44,934 bases of DNA from Oceanospirillum sp964342385 (GCA_964342385.1 CAYFGP010000032.1:1-44934); one strand, 5' to 3'. Shown: positions 26,176-35,748, numbered from the stretch's first letter. The notes: generated from the letters alone by a model not told the origin. Made by a program: numbers and translations.

Positions 26176-27324
26176 ATGCCTTCCAACGTGATAGACAAAA
26201 GCACCTGGGGTGGCGCTGCGGTATTTGATTCGCTGTTAGTGGATATCCGTGCACGCCGTCAGGAGTTCGAAGACCAGAAATATATTTCGCAAGACATTAT
26301 TGAACGCTTTAAACAGATCGGTGTGTACCGGGCATTAGTACCTAAGCGCTTTGGTGGTGATGAAAAATCTCCGTCAGAGTTCCTGCAAATGGTTGAAGCG
26401 ATTTCTGCGGCGGATGGCTCTGCCGGTTGGGTTGCCAGCTTTGGTATGAACCCTGCGTACCTGGCATCTCTGCCGATTGAGACCATCGAAAAGGTCTGGA
26501 AAGACAGCCCGGATATCGTTTTTGCCGGTGGGATTTTTCCTCCGCAACCGGCCAAGCGAGTGGATGGTGGTTTCCAGGTAAAAGGCCGCTGGCAGTTTGG
26601 TAGCGGTTGCATGGGGGCTGCAGTGTGTGGCGTTGGCATCATGCCTGATGATGGCGAATCTCTACCCCGTATGGCAGTCATGCCTCGTGATCAACTGACC
26701 ATCGAACCCGCCTGGGATGTGATCGGTATGGTCGGTACCGGTAGTCACGATCTGGTGGTTGATAACGTTTATGTTTCTGAAGAGTGGACCTTCACCCGTG
26801 GCGGTAAGCCAAACCTGAATGATCCATTTTTCAGCTATCCCTCCCTGGCTTTTGCTGCTCAGGTGCTGTCGGTTACCACACTAGGTTTAGCCCGTGAGGC
26901 GTTGGATGTGGTGCAAGAGATGGCCCAGGGCCGCAAGTCCATTACTGGCGCGCCTAATCTGGGGGAGCGTGAATATGTGCAGATTGAGCTGGCAAAAGCC
27001 GAAGCCAAACTGCGCTCTTCCCGTGCCTTCTTTTATGAGGCTACTGATGATGCCTGGGCTGAAATCCAAGGCAATGGTAAGCCAAGCGAACATCAGGTCA
27101 GCATGATTCGTCTGGCTGCAACCAATCTGACTCATGAATGTGCAGCAGCAATTCGCATGGCCTACGAAGTAACAGGTATGACAGGGACTTATAACGATCA
27201 TCCTCTATCGCGAATTATGCGTGACGCCATGATGTGTACCCAGCACGCCTTTATGGGCGCTGTGACCTATAAAAATGCGGGTGCGATGTTCTTCGGTCAT
27301 AAGCCTTTACCGGGCTATCTATAA
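26176..27324 (+). CDS. iacA: Acyl-CoA-dehydrogenase-fold flavin monooxygenase, IacA
   Basis: A 382-residue group D flavoprotein monooxygenase: N-terminal helical domain (FKQIGVYRALVPKRFGGDE), central beta domain with GGIFPPQPAKRV and VKGRWQFGSGC, and C-terminal helical bundle ending AMFFGHKPLPGYL. IacA hydroxylates indole-3-acetic acid at the first committed step, using reduced flavin from IacG. The iacG reductase gene is ~16 kb downstream rather than at the end of iacF. It resembles HsaA/HpaH-type oxygenases, so context decides the name. Confidence 0.9.
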   Translation: MPSNVIDKSTWGGAAVFDSLLVDIRARRQEFEDQKYISQDIIERFKQIGVYRALVPKRFGGDEKSPSEFLQMVEAISAADGSAGWVASFGMNPAYLASLPIETIEKVWKDSPDIVFAGGIFPPQPAKRVDGGFQVKGRWQFGSGCMGAAVCGVGIMPDDGESLPRMAVMPRDQLTIEPAWDVIGMVGTGSHDLVVDNVYVSEEWTFTRGGKPNLNDPFFSYPSLAFAAQVLSVTTLGLAREALDVVQEMAQGRKSITGAPNLGEREYVQIELAKAEAKLRSSRAFFYEATDDAWAEIQGNGKPSEHQVSMIRLAATNLTHECAAAIRMAYEVTGMTGTYNDHPLSRIMRDAMMCTQHAFMGAVTYKNAGAMFFGHKPLPGYL

Positions 27325-27388
27325 GTGTTCCCAGCAAATAAGTGTGACCTGCGAAAAACCATAACAAAGGATTAATAGAGGCAAGATT

Positions 27389-27748
27389 ATGAGTGAAATC
27401 ACGAGCCATCGAGTGTTGTTCTGTATCGGTGTTAATCAGAACTTTATGGACGCTGAACAGAGCGAAATGGGCGATGTATGGCAAGCGTTTAGCGCCATGA
27501 TGAAGGGCGTAGCTGAGCTACCAGGGGTCAATGTTCTGGGCATTATGGATGACGACCGTATTCAGGTGGGTCCATCAACGTCCTCTCCCTGGACCGCTTA
27601 CATCATGGCTGATGTACCAGATCTGGAAACCATTATTGCCGCCTGTGACTTCTTCCGCAGCACGCCGGTTGGCGATGGCACTTACAAACTTTGGAAGTAC
27701 TGCAAAGTTGAAGCGCGTATCGGTCGTGAGCTGGTTGTTCCTGAATAG
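27389..27748 (+). CDS. iacB: IacB-like small protein
   Basis: A 119-residue protein with no signal peptide. It resembles a small ferredoxin-like alpha/beta fold (DUF4286-type, from memory). Known iac clusters carry a protein of this size at this place, between iacA and iacI/iacC. Its function has not been settled in the known clusters. AGG nine bases before the ATG supports the start. Confidence 0.75.
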   Translation: MSEITSHRVLFCIGVNQNFMDAEQSEMGDVWQAFSAMMKGVAELPGVNVLGIMDDDRIQVGPSTSSPWTAYIMADVPDLETIIAACDFFRSTPVGDGTYKLWKYCKVEARIGRELVVPE

Positions 27749-27855
27749 CCCTGTAGCCATTCAATTAAACAGTCTTATTGCTCTTCAATAAAGTGATACA
27801 GATGAACAAAACGACATAGGCAAACACGGTAAACACAGGAAAGAGGAATAGAGAT

Positions 27856-28377
27856 ATGGCTGCCAGAGAGACCGTTGCTTCTTTATCTAAGCGCTTAAAA
27901 GTATTTGAAGATCAACAAGCGGTCAGCGCTTGTATGAATCGCTATATGTTGCTGTGTGACCAGCTGGATGCCGGCTTTGATCTTGATCTTTTGATGGTGC
28001 TGTTCACTGAAGATGCGATCTGGGAGGGCAAAGGTGCCCGCTATGCCAACTCTTTTGGTGGCCATCGGGGAGCTGAGGCGATACGGGCAATGTTTGCCAA
28101 ATATACCCAGCCACCGGCGCACTTTGTCACCAATGTTCACTTTCTAACCAGTGAGTTAATTCAGGTGGATGGCGGTCAGGCTCTGGGGAGTTGGGTGCTT
28201 CTGCAAACCTCGACCTATCACAGTGGTAAATCGCAACTGAGCAGTGCCCGTCTGACAGTCTCTTTCCGTTGTGAAGAGGGTGTTTGGCGCATGAGTCATT
28301 TCCAAACTGAAAGCCTGTTTAACCGTCCGGTGGCTGAGCCCTGGGATAACCCGGCGGATCTGCCGGTACCTGAGTAG
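27856..28377 (+). CDS. iacI: SnoaL-like (NTF2-fold) protein, IacI
   Basis: A 173-residue NTF2-like protein: LSKRLKVFEDQQAVSACMNRYM helix, then VLFTEDAIWEGKG and the C-terminal strands ARLTVSFRCEEGVWRM and HFQTESLF. Such folds serve as isomerases, dehydratases or small hydrolases and as Rieske dioxygenase beta subunits. IacI takes this position in the Acinetobacter-type order H-A-B-I-C-D-E-F-G. The exact reaction is not known to me. Confidence 0.8.
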   Translation: MAARETVASLSKRLKVFEDQQAVSACMNRYMLLCDQLDAGFDLDLLMVLFTEDAIWEGKGARYANSFGGHRGAEAIRAMFAKYTQPPAHFVTNVHFLTSELIQVDGGQALGSWVLLQTSTYHSGKSQLSSARLTVSFRCEEGVWRMSHFQTESLFNRPVAEPWDNPADLPVPE

Positions 28378-28461
28378 TCGTTTATCAAGGCCGTTAGCAT
28401 TGAATAAAACAACCCGTGCAAACAAGAAAACAAAAACAGAAACAATTAAGTGGGAATCCCC

Positions 28462-29739
28462 ATGACTGAACAGATAAGTATTAAAACCGTTGTAGCTGAT
28501 TACGAAAATTTGATTCAACCAGACAAGGTACATACCTCGCTTTACTCCAATCCAGAGGTATTTGAGGAAGAGCTGGACAAAATCTTCAATAGCACCTGGG
28601 TTTGGGTAGGCCATACCAGTGAAGTACCTGAAGTGGGCTCCTACAAAACAGCCATGATCGGTCGCCATTCTGTCATCGTGACCCGTGATCGTAAGAAGAA
28701 TATTCACGTATTACTGAACCGTTGTCGTCACCGTGCTGCAACCGTATGTGAAGGCAAAAAGGGCAAAACCAAAAGCTTTATGTGCCCATACCACGGTTGG
28801 GGTTATTCCCTGGATGGAGCTCTGCGTGCTCTGCCTAAGCCTGAAGAGTATGACGGTGTTTTCGATAAAGCAGACTATCCACTGATCAGCCTACGTTATG
28901 AAACCTATCAAGGTCTGATTTTCGCCACCTTTAAAGAAGATATAGAGCCACTGGAAGATTTCCTGGGCGGTGCGAAAAAATGGATCGATCTGTTTGTTAA
29001 GCAAAGTGGCGGTTACCCATTAAAAGTGCTGGGCGATCACCGCTTCCGTTTCCCGGGTAACTGGAAAATCCAGCTGGAAAACACCACAGATGCTTATCAC
29101 TTCCCAGTGGTACATAAGTCCTTTGTGTCCTCTGTTGATGACCAAACCGCTGAGGTATTCGACTTCCTGGATGGTGAGGGTTTTGTTGAAGATCTGGGTA
29201 ACGGCCACAGTGTTATGGTGATGATTCCTGAGCTGGTGGATCTGGAAGCAGATCTGGATGCGCCAATCCCTGACCGTTTCAAAGATCTGGCCGCTGAACT
29301 GGCTGCAGAAGGTCACTCCGATCAGGAAGTGCGTCGTTTAGTGCGTGCGGTGGGTGGCTCCGGTTTCAACCTGAACCTGTTCCCGAATGTTGCTTGTTCC
29401 ATGGCCTTCTTCCGTACTCTGGTGCCGGTTTCCGTGAATGAAACGGAAATCCACCACGTGGCGCTGGGTGGTGAAGGTGCGCCAACAGCCTTTAACCAGA
29501 TGCGTCTGCGTCTGCATGAGCACTTCCAGGGTCCTATGGGTTTTGGTACGCCGGATGATGCTGAGGCCTGGGAACGTGTTCAAAAAGGCTCCCATGCCGG
29601 TAAGGACGAGTGGATTTTGCTCAACCGTGGTCAGGAAAATCAGAAAACCAGTGTTGATGGCAATGTAGCCGGAGCGGTGTGTTCTGAAGTGGGTATGCGT
29701 GCAGCGTACCAGATGTGGAAACGGATGATGACGGCTTAA
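28462..29739 (+). CDS. iacC: Rieske dioxygenase large subunit, IacC
   Basis: A 425-residue ring-hydroxylating oxygenase alpha subunit. Rieske ligands are Cys88, His90, Cys108 and His111; the mononuclear iron site follows in ENTTDAYHFPVVH with Asp210, His213 and His218. IacC with IacD and an electron donor (IacF) acts late in IAA catabolism toward catechol. I chose ATG 28462 over the GTG at 28450. The next gene encodes its beta subunit, 20 bp away. Confidence 0.93.
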   Translation: MTEQISIKTVVADYENLIQPDKVHTSLYSNPEVFEEELDKIFNSTWVWVGHTSEVPEVGSYKTAMIGRHSVIVTRDRKKNIHVLLNRCRHRAATVCEGKKGKTKSFMCPYHGWGYSLDGALRALPKPEEYDGVFDKADYPLISLRYETYQGLIFATFKEDIEPLEDFLGGAKKWIDLFVKQSGGYPLKVLGDHRFRFPGNWKIQLENTTDAYHFPVVHKSFVSSVDDQTAEVFDFLDGEGFVEDLGNGHSVMVMIPELVDLEADLDAPIPDRFKDLAAELAAEGHSDQEVRRLVRAVGGSGFNLNLFPNVACSMAFFRTLVPVSVNETEIHHVALGGEGAPTAFNQMRLRLHEHFQGPMGFGTPDDAEAWERVQKGSHAGKDEWILLNRGQENQKTSVDGNVAGAVCSEVGMRAAYQMWKRMMTA

Positions 29740-29758
29740 GCAACGGGAGATAAATGAA

Positions 29759-30238
29759 ATGATTGATTTGAATCTGCTAAACCAAGTAACTGCTTTTATC
29801 TCACAAGAAGCTGACATGCTGGACTTTGAAGAGTTCGAGCAATGGCTGGATCTGTGGACCGATACCGGTGTGTATGTGGTGCCCATTGATACTAAAGAAA
29901 CAGATTTTGCCAATACGCTGAACTATGCCTACGACAAGGCAGAGATGCGCAAACTGCGTGTGGCCCGTCTGATCAATGGTGAGGCGGTATCTACGGATAC
30001 AACCGAGAAAACCGTTCGCTCGGTATCCCGTTTCCGCATCCTGGATTCTGGTGAGCGTTATGTCTCTGTGCGTTGTGCCATGTATCTGAGTGAATGTCGT
30101 CACGGCAATGTGAAGACCTATCCAGCAGATGTGACTTACAAGCTGCTGAAAACTGATGACGGCTTCCAGATCGAAGAGAAGGTTGTCCGCCTGCAGAACT
30201 CAGATGCTTATCTGACCAGTATCGGCTACATCCTGTAA
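29759..30238 (+). CDS. iacD: Rieske dioxygenase small subunit, IacD
   Basis: A 159-residue beta subunit of ring-hydroxylating dioxygenases with the NTF2-like fold: helix FISQEADMLDFEEFEQWLDLW, then SVSRFRILDSGERYVSVRCAMY and EEKVVRLQNSDAYL. It pairs with IacC to form the alpha3beta3-type oxygenase. It is co-transcribed with iacC by its spacing. Confidence 0.92.
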   Translation: MIDLNLLNQVTAFISQEADMLDFEEFEQWLDLWTDTGVYVVPIDTKETDFANTLNYAYDKAEMRKLRVARLINGEAVSTDTTEKTVRSVSRFRILDSGERYVSVRCAMYLSECRHGNVKTYPADVTYKLLKTDDGFQIEEKVVRLQNSDAYLTSIGYIL

Positions 30239-30413
30239 GCGAAAGGTTTCGAAGTCAGGACGTTAGAAAGCCCGCTAGCCAAAAGGATAGCTGGCCAAAA
30301 AGTAGGTCGCTAGACAGTTGTTGTTTGAACGTTAGGCGTTGGTGGAGAAGGAAGTCTCATCCTTCTTCACCTTCCCTGATCAAAGCACAAATTCAGAGAT
30401 AGAGAAGACAGTT

Positions 30414-31157
30414 ATGACTCAAGTAGCTCTTGTAACAGGTGCCGCACAGGGGGTGGGTAAAGCCATTGCCCAAAGTTTATATCGTGCGGGTTTTGCTGTT
30501 GTGGTGACCGATGCGTTTGAAGCCGGAGCCCAGGCCACAGCTAATGAGATCGATGCATCTGGGGAAAAGGTACTGGCCCTTAAGTTGGATGTGCTGAAAA
30601 AAAGTGACTTTGAGATCGCTCTTGCATGTGCGGTTGAGCACTTTGGCGCAGTCCAGGTGCTGGTTAATAACGCGGCTATGACTCCGACAACACCTGTGAT
30701 GGAGATTACGCCGGAAGAGTTTGATCAGGTCGTCGCCGTGAATCAACGAGGAAGTTTTTTTGGTTGCCAGGTATTTGGCAGCTACTTCGCTGAGCAAAAC
30801 TACGGTCGCATTATCAATATGGCGTCATTGGCAGGTCAAAATGGTGGTACTGCCTCAGGTGCTCATTATGCCTCCAGCAAAGGGGCGATCCTGACTATGA
30901 CCAAGATTTTTGCCCGTCAGTTGGCCGGTAACGGCGTAACGGTTAATGCGGTGGCCCCAGGTCCTATGGATCTGCCTTCCGTGCGTGAACTGGTACCCGC
31001 CGAAAAACTGGAACAGATCGTTAACGACATGATTCCCGTTAAAACCTTGGGTGATGCGGATTTTGTCGCCGATATGGTGAGCAAATTGGCCAGTCAGGAT
31101 GCTTCTTTTGTCACAGGTGCGGCCTGGGATATCAATGGTGGCATCTTTATGCGTTAA
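30414..31157 (+). CDS. iacE: Short-chain dehydrogenase/reductase, IacE
   Basis: A 247-residue classical SDR: Rossmann motif TGAAQGVGKA (8-17), NNAA at 85-88, and catalytic Ser138, Tyr152 and Lys156 in YASSK. IacE acts with IacA early in IAA catabolism. The frame is open to 30339, but ATG 30414 has GAGAAG upstream and places the motif at residue 8 as usual. Confidence 0.92.
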   Translation: MTQVALVTGAAQGVGKAIAQSLYRAGFAVVVTDAFEAGAQATANEIDASGEKVLALKLDVLKKSDFEIALACAVEHFGAVQVLVNNAAMTPTTPVMEITPEEFDQVVAVNQRGSFFGCQVFGSYFAEQNYGRIINMASLAGQNGGTASGAHYASSKGAILTMTKIFARQLAGNGVTVNAVAPGPMDLPSVRELVPAEKLEQIVNDMIPVKTLGDADFVADMVSKLASQDASFVTGAAWDINGGIFMR

Positions 31158-31182
31158 GCCATTCAACGAGTTACACATTTGC

Positions 31183-31245
31183 TTATTAATACAGTCGTTT
31201 ATTAACACAGTCACCTATTAACAGTCGTTTACTAACCCATTCACC
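31183..31245. repeat. Degenerate ~17-bp tandem repeats between iacE and iacF
   Basis: Four imperfect units of the type TTATTAAyACAGTCGTT follow iacE. One unit, TTATTAATACAGTCGTTT (31183-31200), reappears with 17 of 18 matches at 39813-39830, after the hydratase gene. Role unknown. Confidence 0.5.
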
Positions 31246-31335
31246 TGGGTTTTAGCGATCAAAAGTAACAATAGATTTTAAAACAGCCGTGCCGTTACGC
31301 CCTTGAAGAGAGGGCAGAAGATAAAGGGTAGAAAT

Positions 31336-32304
31336 ATGAGTAATGAATTAATTGATGTAGTGATCAGTCGCCGTGATGATCAGGCAGAAGGCGTAGCGGT
31401 ATTTGAACTGACAGCTAAAGAGGGTGTATTACCGACCTTTGAAGCCGGTGCTCATGTTGATGTACACATTGCTGACGATCTGGTGCGCCAATACTCCCTG
31501 AGCAATATTCTGACCGAGAATGAAGCACCGATAGAACAAGTCTATCGTCTGGGTATTTTAAACGACCCTCAATCACGTGGTGGCTCCAAGGCGATCCATA
31601 GTGATTTTCAGGAAGGCACTGAATTAAAAATCAGTGCCCCCCGTAACCATTTTCCTCTCGATGACAGCGCGCAACACAGCATTCTGGTAGGTGGTGGTAT
31701 CGGTATCACGCCTATGCTGGCTATGGCCTACAGCCTGAAGGCCCAGGGTAAATCGTTTGAACTGCATTATTGCTGTCGCAGTTCGGCCAGTGCTGCTTTT
31801 TTAGCTGAGATAGCAGAACAGTTTGGTGAACAGAGTCACTTACATTTTGACGACCAAGCTGAAGAACAGCGTTTCTCTCCGAATAAAGTTTTCGAACCCC
31901 ATCGTCCCGGTACTCATATCTATGTCTGTGGTCCGTCCGGCTTTATGGATTGGGTGATCTCTTGTGCCGCTTATGCTGGGTACTCAGAGTCCGATGTGCA
32001 CTTTGAATATTTCAATGCGGAAGTGGATACCTCAGGTGCTGGTTTTGAAGTGGTTGCAGCACAAAGTGGCGTGAGTGTTCAGGTTCAAGAGGGACAGACC
32101 ATTACTGACGCTTTGGCGACAGTGGGTATCAAGGTGGATGTTTCCTGTGAACAAGGGGTTTGTGGTACCTGTATCTGCGATGTGTTGGAGGGTACACCGG
32201 ACCATAAAGATCACTTCTTAACCGAAGAGGAGAAAGAAGATAACGACCAGATTGTGGTGTGTTGTTCCCGCTCAAAAGGTGAACGCCTAGTGCTTGATAT
32301 TTAA
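31336..32304 (+). CDS. iacF: Phthalate-dioxygenase-reductase-type electron transfer protein, IacF
   Basis: A 322-residue reductase with three domains: FMN/flavin barrel with RQYSLSN, NAD domain with GGGIGITPM and CGPSGFM, and C-terminal plant-type 2Fe-2S ferredoxin with Cys271, Cys276, Cys279 and Cys309. It should pass electrons from NADH to the IacCD oxygenase. The start at ATG 31336 follows GGGTAG; the frame runs open to 31303. After it comes a 380-bp gap and the TRAP genes. Confidence 0.92.
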   Translation: MSNELIDVVISRRDDQAEGVAVFELTAKEGVLPTFEAGAHVDVHIADDLVRQYSLSNILTENEAPIEQVYRLGILNDPQSRGGSKAIHSDFQEGTELKISAPRNHFPLDDSAQHSILVGGGIGITPMLAMAYSLKAQGKSFELHYCCRSSASAAFLAEIAEQFGEQSHLHFDDQAEEQRFSPNKVFEPHRPGTHIYVCGPSGFMDWVISCAAYAGYSESDVHFEYFNAEVDTSGAGFEVVAAQSGVSVQVQEGQTITDALATVGIKVDVSCEQGVCGTCICDVLEGTPDHKDHFLTEEEKEDNDQIVVCCSRSKGERLVLDI

Positions 32305-32684
32305 CAGACTTGATATTTAACCCGTTTTTAAAAGGTAAGGGCTTATCCGGTTTTTTTAGAGGGAAAGTCTTTAGCTGGATTGGTATCTAAAAGGAGGATA
32401 GCGAATAGGGATATCCCTAAAAGTGCAGAGAAAACAACGCAAAAAATAAAAACAAGAATTTAAGTATCACTTTTATGTTCAAGCCCGGTTTGGTGAACCC
32501 CCAGCCGGAAAAAATAACGCAATGGTAAATAACAATAAATTGATGTTTTTCCGCTGTTCATCTTTCAAACCTTACCGTTCTTTAGTGGGTTTGACCCAGT
32601 CTCATGGACTAGGTTGCACGGGCTGATGGGCCAGCTTAGGCAAGTTGATGATTTGGAAAACGTCAGAATACCAGGAGATAAAAC
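32305..32684. other. 380-bp region before the TRAP genes
   Basis: It contains a possible iac-operon terminator near 32327-32357 (short TAAG/CTTA stem, then seven T), the 14-bp palindrome at 32406-32419, and the TRAP leader with AGGAGA before the dctP ATG. No ORF. The TRAP/meta genes probably have their own promoter here. Confidence 0.5.
32406..32419. promoter_or_regulatory. 14-bp palindrome TAGGGATATCCCTA
   Basis: A perfect palindrome ~265 bp upstream of the TRAP binding-protein gene. It is a candidate operator; it does not resemble the TTCAATTGAA site ahead of iacH. Confidence 0.35.
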
Positions 32685-33707
32685 ATGAAAAAGCTTTTAA
32701 AAGTTGTCGCTGCAAGTGTGGTCTTCGCTTCAGGTTTTTCCGGTAGTGTTCAGGCTGCTACAAAACTGACACTGTCATCTTGGGTGCCTCCTACCCATCC
32801 TCTAGTCACCGATATTATCGTGCCTTGGACCAAGCAAGTCGAAGAAGCTACCAATGGTCGCGTAACGATCAATGTTCTGGCCAAAGGTTTGGGTCATCCC
32901 AAAGTGCATTACGATATTGCCCGGGATGGTCTGGCTGATATTACCTACAGTGTGCATGGCTATACCCCTGGCCGCTTTTTAATGACCAAAGCGGTTGAGT
33001 TTCCTTTCAGTGGCGACAGTGCCGAAGCACTTTCCGTTGCTTACTGGCGTGTGCATCAGAAATACCTCGCCGAAGCCAGAGAGCATAAAGATACCCAGTT
33101 ACTGGGTCTGTTTACCCATGGTCCCGGTTTAATCCATAACAGCAAAAAGCCGGTTAAAACCCTGGATGATCTGTCCGGTCTGAAGATGCGTGTCGGTGGT
33201 GGAGTTGTCAATGATGTGGCGTCATCACTGAATACTGTGCCGCTGCTTAAACCCGCTTCAAAAAGCTATGAGTTGCTGTCCCATGGTGTGGCCGATGGCA
33301 CTTTGCTGCCAATGGAATCGGTTACCGGCTTTAAGATCCAGGATCTGGTAACCAATACTACAGTGGTTCCTGGTGGCTTATACAACATCAGCTTCTTCCT
33401 AGTGATGAATAAAGATCGTTTCCGTGAACTGTCAGCAGAAGATCAGCAAGCGATTATGAGTGTTTCGGGTGAGCCTTTTGCTCAGATGGCAGGCCGTGCC
33501 TGGGATGAGGCCGACAAGGTGGCTTTGGAGGTATTGAAAGCCAACGGCAATGATATCTCTGTTGCCAGCGATGAGTTTATTGCTGCCGTGAAAAAACGCA
33601 CGGCTTCTATTGAGGATGAATGGGTAAAACGGGCCCGTGCCAAAGGTGTTGACGGTGCTGCCGCATTAGCAGAGCTGCGTGAAATTACAGCCAATTATGG
33701 TCAATAA
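32685..33707 (+). CDS. dctP: TRAP transporter DctP-type substrate-binding protein
   Basis: A 340-residue periplasmic protein with a Sec signal peptide ending near VQAATKL and the DctP fold: LSSWVPPTHPLVTDIIVPW, then GLKMRVGGGVVNDV, where Arg usually clamps the ligand carboxylate. Its place between the iac genes and the catechol pathway suggests an aromatic acid ligand, possibly IAA itself. That is inference from context; DctP ligands are diverse. dctQ and dctM follow. Confidence 0.93.
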   Translation: MKKLLKVVAASVVFASGFSGSVQAATKLTLSSWVPPTHPLVTDIIVPWTKQVEEATNGRVTINVLAKGLGHPKVHYDIARDGLADITYSVHGYTPGRFLMTKAVEFPFSGDSAEALSVAYWRVHQKYLAEAREHKDTQLLGLFTHGPGLIHNSKKPVKTLDDLSGLKMRVGGGVVNDVASSLNTVPLLKPASKSYELLSHGVADGTLLPMESVTGFKIQDLVTNTTVVPGGLYNISFFLVMNKDRFRELSAEDQQAIMSVSGEPFAQMAGRAWDEADKVALEVLKANGNDISVASDEFIAAVKKRTASIEDEWVKRARAKGVDGAAALAELREITANYGQ

Positions 33708-33753
33708 AGGTTTGTAGATTGTCACTCAATTCCTGAACAACAAGATGGCGTTG

Positions 33754-33776
33754 TTCTCCAGTTATTTGCTGGAGAA
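33754..33776 (+). terminator. Hairpin between dctP and dctQ
   Basis: TTCTCCAG-N7-CTGGAGAA, perfect 8-bp stem, without a strong T tract. Like the hairpin at 11724 it separates a TRAP binding protein from its permease and may protect the dctP 3' end or reduce read-through. Confidence 0.45.
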
Positions 33777-33886
33777 TAGCGTTGTTTAAGTCGTGCTTGT
33801 TTTAAATCATGACAGTTTTGTTCCGGTTGTTTATTTCAGAGCTTATTTATTGAGTTGCTTATTTGTTAAGCGTTAGGGATCTATCT

Positions 33887-34432
33887 ATGAGTCTCTCTAT
33901 ACCTTTTTTAACAGCCAGGTGGTGGCTGAATCTGCTCGAATTTTTGTTCGAGCGGGTACTGGCATACACCGCCGCAGTAGTGATGTTCATCATGATGCTG
34001 ATCACGCTGGTTGATGTGGTGGGGCGGGATCTGTTTTCGGCACCGCTTCCAGGTGGTTTTGAAATTACCGAACTGTTATTGGCCACGGTTATTTTTCTCG
34101 GTCTGCCTATGGTGACTGCAGAGGGAGGGCATGTGGATGTGGATCTGATGGATTCATCCATCCCAGAACTGTTTAAACCTCTGCAAACACTGATGATCAG
34201 TCTGATCAATATCGCAGCGTATGGAACCTTGTCCTGGATGTTGTGGCTGTTCGCCCTGCGTACTTATCGCTATGAGGATACGACCGCAATTCTCCAGATC
34301 CCTTATGCAGGCCTGGTTTTTCTAATGGCCGTGTGTTGTTCGTTAGCCACCATCGCTTTGGTTTTTATGCTGCTATTTAAACGCAATAAACGCCTGTTTA
34401 TCGCAGAAGACAAAAAAGAGGTGGATCTTTAA
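33887..34432 (+). CDS. dctQ: TRAP transporter small permease subunit DctQ
   Basis: A 181-residue protein with four membrane segments and the DVVGRDLFSAPLPGGFEITE region typical of DctQ. ATG 33887 follows AGGGA at a good distance; the TTG at 33863 is less likely. Its TAA overlaps the dctM ATG by one base (TAATG), so translation is coupled. Confidence 0.9.
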   Translation: MSLSIPFLTARWWLNLLEFLFERVLAYTAAVVMFIMMLITLVDVVGRDLFSAPLPGGFEITELLLATVIFLGLPMVTAEGGHVDVDLMDSSIPELFKPLQTLMISLINIAAYGTLSWMLWLFALRTYRYEDTTAILQIPYAGLVFLMAVCCSLATIALVFMLLFKRNKRLFIAEDKKEVDL

Positions 34433-35748
34433 TGGAAGCCAGCTTAATCGGTTTTGCCGCCTTAATGGTGTTGATCTTTTTACGTGTGCCTCTGGCGGTT
34501 GCCATGGGAGTCGTTGGCGTTGCAGGTTTTGCTTACGTGCAGTTAGAGGAGTTTGAAAACCCAAGGGGTTGGGGGGCCGCGTTAAATATGATCTCCCAGG
34601 TGGCCTTTGATACCGGCTTATCTTACAGCCTGTCTGTGGTGCCGCTCTTTATTCTGATGGGGAACTTTATTACTGCATCAGGACTGTCATCAGAACTGTA
34701 CCGCGCCTCTAATGCCTTTCTGGGTCACTTTAAAGGTGGTCTGGCTTTGGCAACGGTAGTGTCTTGCGGTGCTTTTTCCGCGGTGTGTGGTAGTTCCATG
34801 GCAACGGCAGCCACCATGTCTAAGGTCGCTATGCCCTCGATGCGTAAATATAATTACTCCGATGGTTTAGCCAGTGGCTCTATTGCTGCAGGTGGTACCT
34901 TGGGCATCTTGATTCCACCCAGTGTGATCTTAGTGATCTACGGCATTATGACCGAAACCGATATCGGCATGCTGTTTATTGCCGGTTTACTGCCGGGCTT
35001 TCTGGGCGTTGTGCTCTATATGGCGGCTGTTACGGTCACTGTACATCTTAAGCCTGAAGCAGGTCCCGCTGCTGAGAAGCAGGGTTGGGGTGAGCGTATC
35101 GTAGCATTTAAACAGGTGTGGGTGATCTGTCTGCTGTTTACCGTCGTGATGGGGGGAATCTACAGCGGTATCTTCACACCAACCGAAGCGGCAGGTATCG
35201 GCGCTTCAGGTGCTTTCTTTATCACCTTGCTGCGTGGACAGTTAACCCTGAAAAGTCTGACCCATAATCTGATCAGTACTGTCAGGACGACATCCATGCT
35301 GTTCTTACTGGTGATGGGTGCGGTGCTGTTCTCCAACTTTGTCAATCTGGCCGGTCTGCCCGATGCCCTACGCGACACCGTTCTGGAGATGGAGCTGAGT
35401 CCGGTCTATGTGATCTTGGCCATTATCGCCATCTACGTCCTGCTGGGCTGTGTACTGGAAAGTATGTCGATGATCCTGCTGACGGTACCTGTGTTTTATC
35501 CCCTGGTACAGGCGATGGGCTTTGATTTGATCTGGTTCGGTATTCTGGTGGTGGTCGTCACCGAGATTAGCCTGATCACTCCACCGGTGGGGCTGAATGT
35601 GTTTGTCCTGAAAGCGGTACTGCCGGATGTCAAATTGGCCACTATATTCCGCGGTGTCACCCCCTTCTGGATAGCCGATATTGTGCGCTTAATTCTGATC
35701 GCCACTATTCCGGCTATCTCTCTCGCACTGCCCCATATGGTGAGCTAA
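34432..35748 (+). CDS. dctM: TRAP transporter large permease subunit DctM
   Basis: A 438-residue polytopic membrane protein: VSCGAFSAVCGSSMATAATM and GTLGILIPPSVILVIYG are DctM hallmarks, as is ITPPVGLNVFVLKAV near the end. It imports the DctP ligand with Na+. The length is normal for DctM. Confidence 0.93.
   Translation: MEASLIGFAALMVLIFLRVPLAVAMGVVGVAGFAYVQLEEFENPRGWGAALNMISQVAFDTGLSYSLSVVPLFILMGNFITASGLSSELYRASNAFLGHFKGGLALATVVSCGAFSAVCGSSMATAATMSKVAMPSMRKYNYSDGLASGSIAAGGTLGILIPPSVILVIYGIMTETDIGMLFIAGLLPGFLGVVLYMAAVTVTVHLKPEAGPAAEKQGWGERIVAFKQVWVICLLFTVVMGGIYSGIFTPTEAAGIGASGAFFITLLRGQLTLKSLTHNLISTVRTTSMLFLLVMGAVLFSNFVNLAGLPDALRDTVLEMELSPVYVILAIIAIYVLLGCVLESMSMILLTVPVFYPLVQAMGFDLIWFGILVVVVTEISLITPPVGLNVFVLKAVLPDVKLATIFRGVTPFWIADIVRLILIATIPAISLALPHMVS

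Noticed and set aside
28156..28707. 183-residue ORF antisense to iacI and iacC
   Set aside because: It spans two well-supported genes on the other strand and has no recognisable domain.
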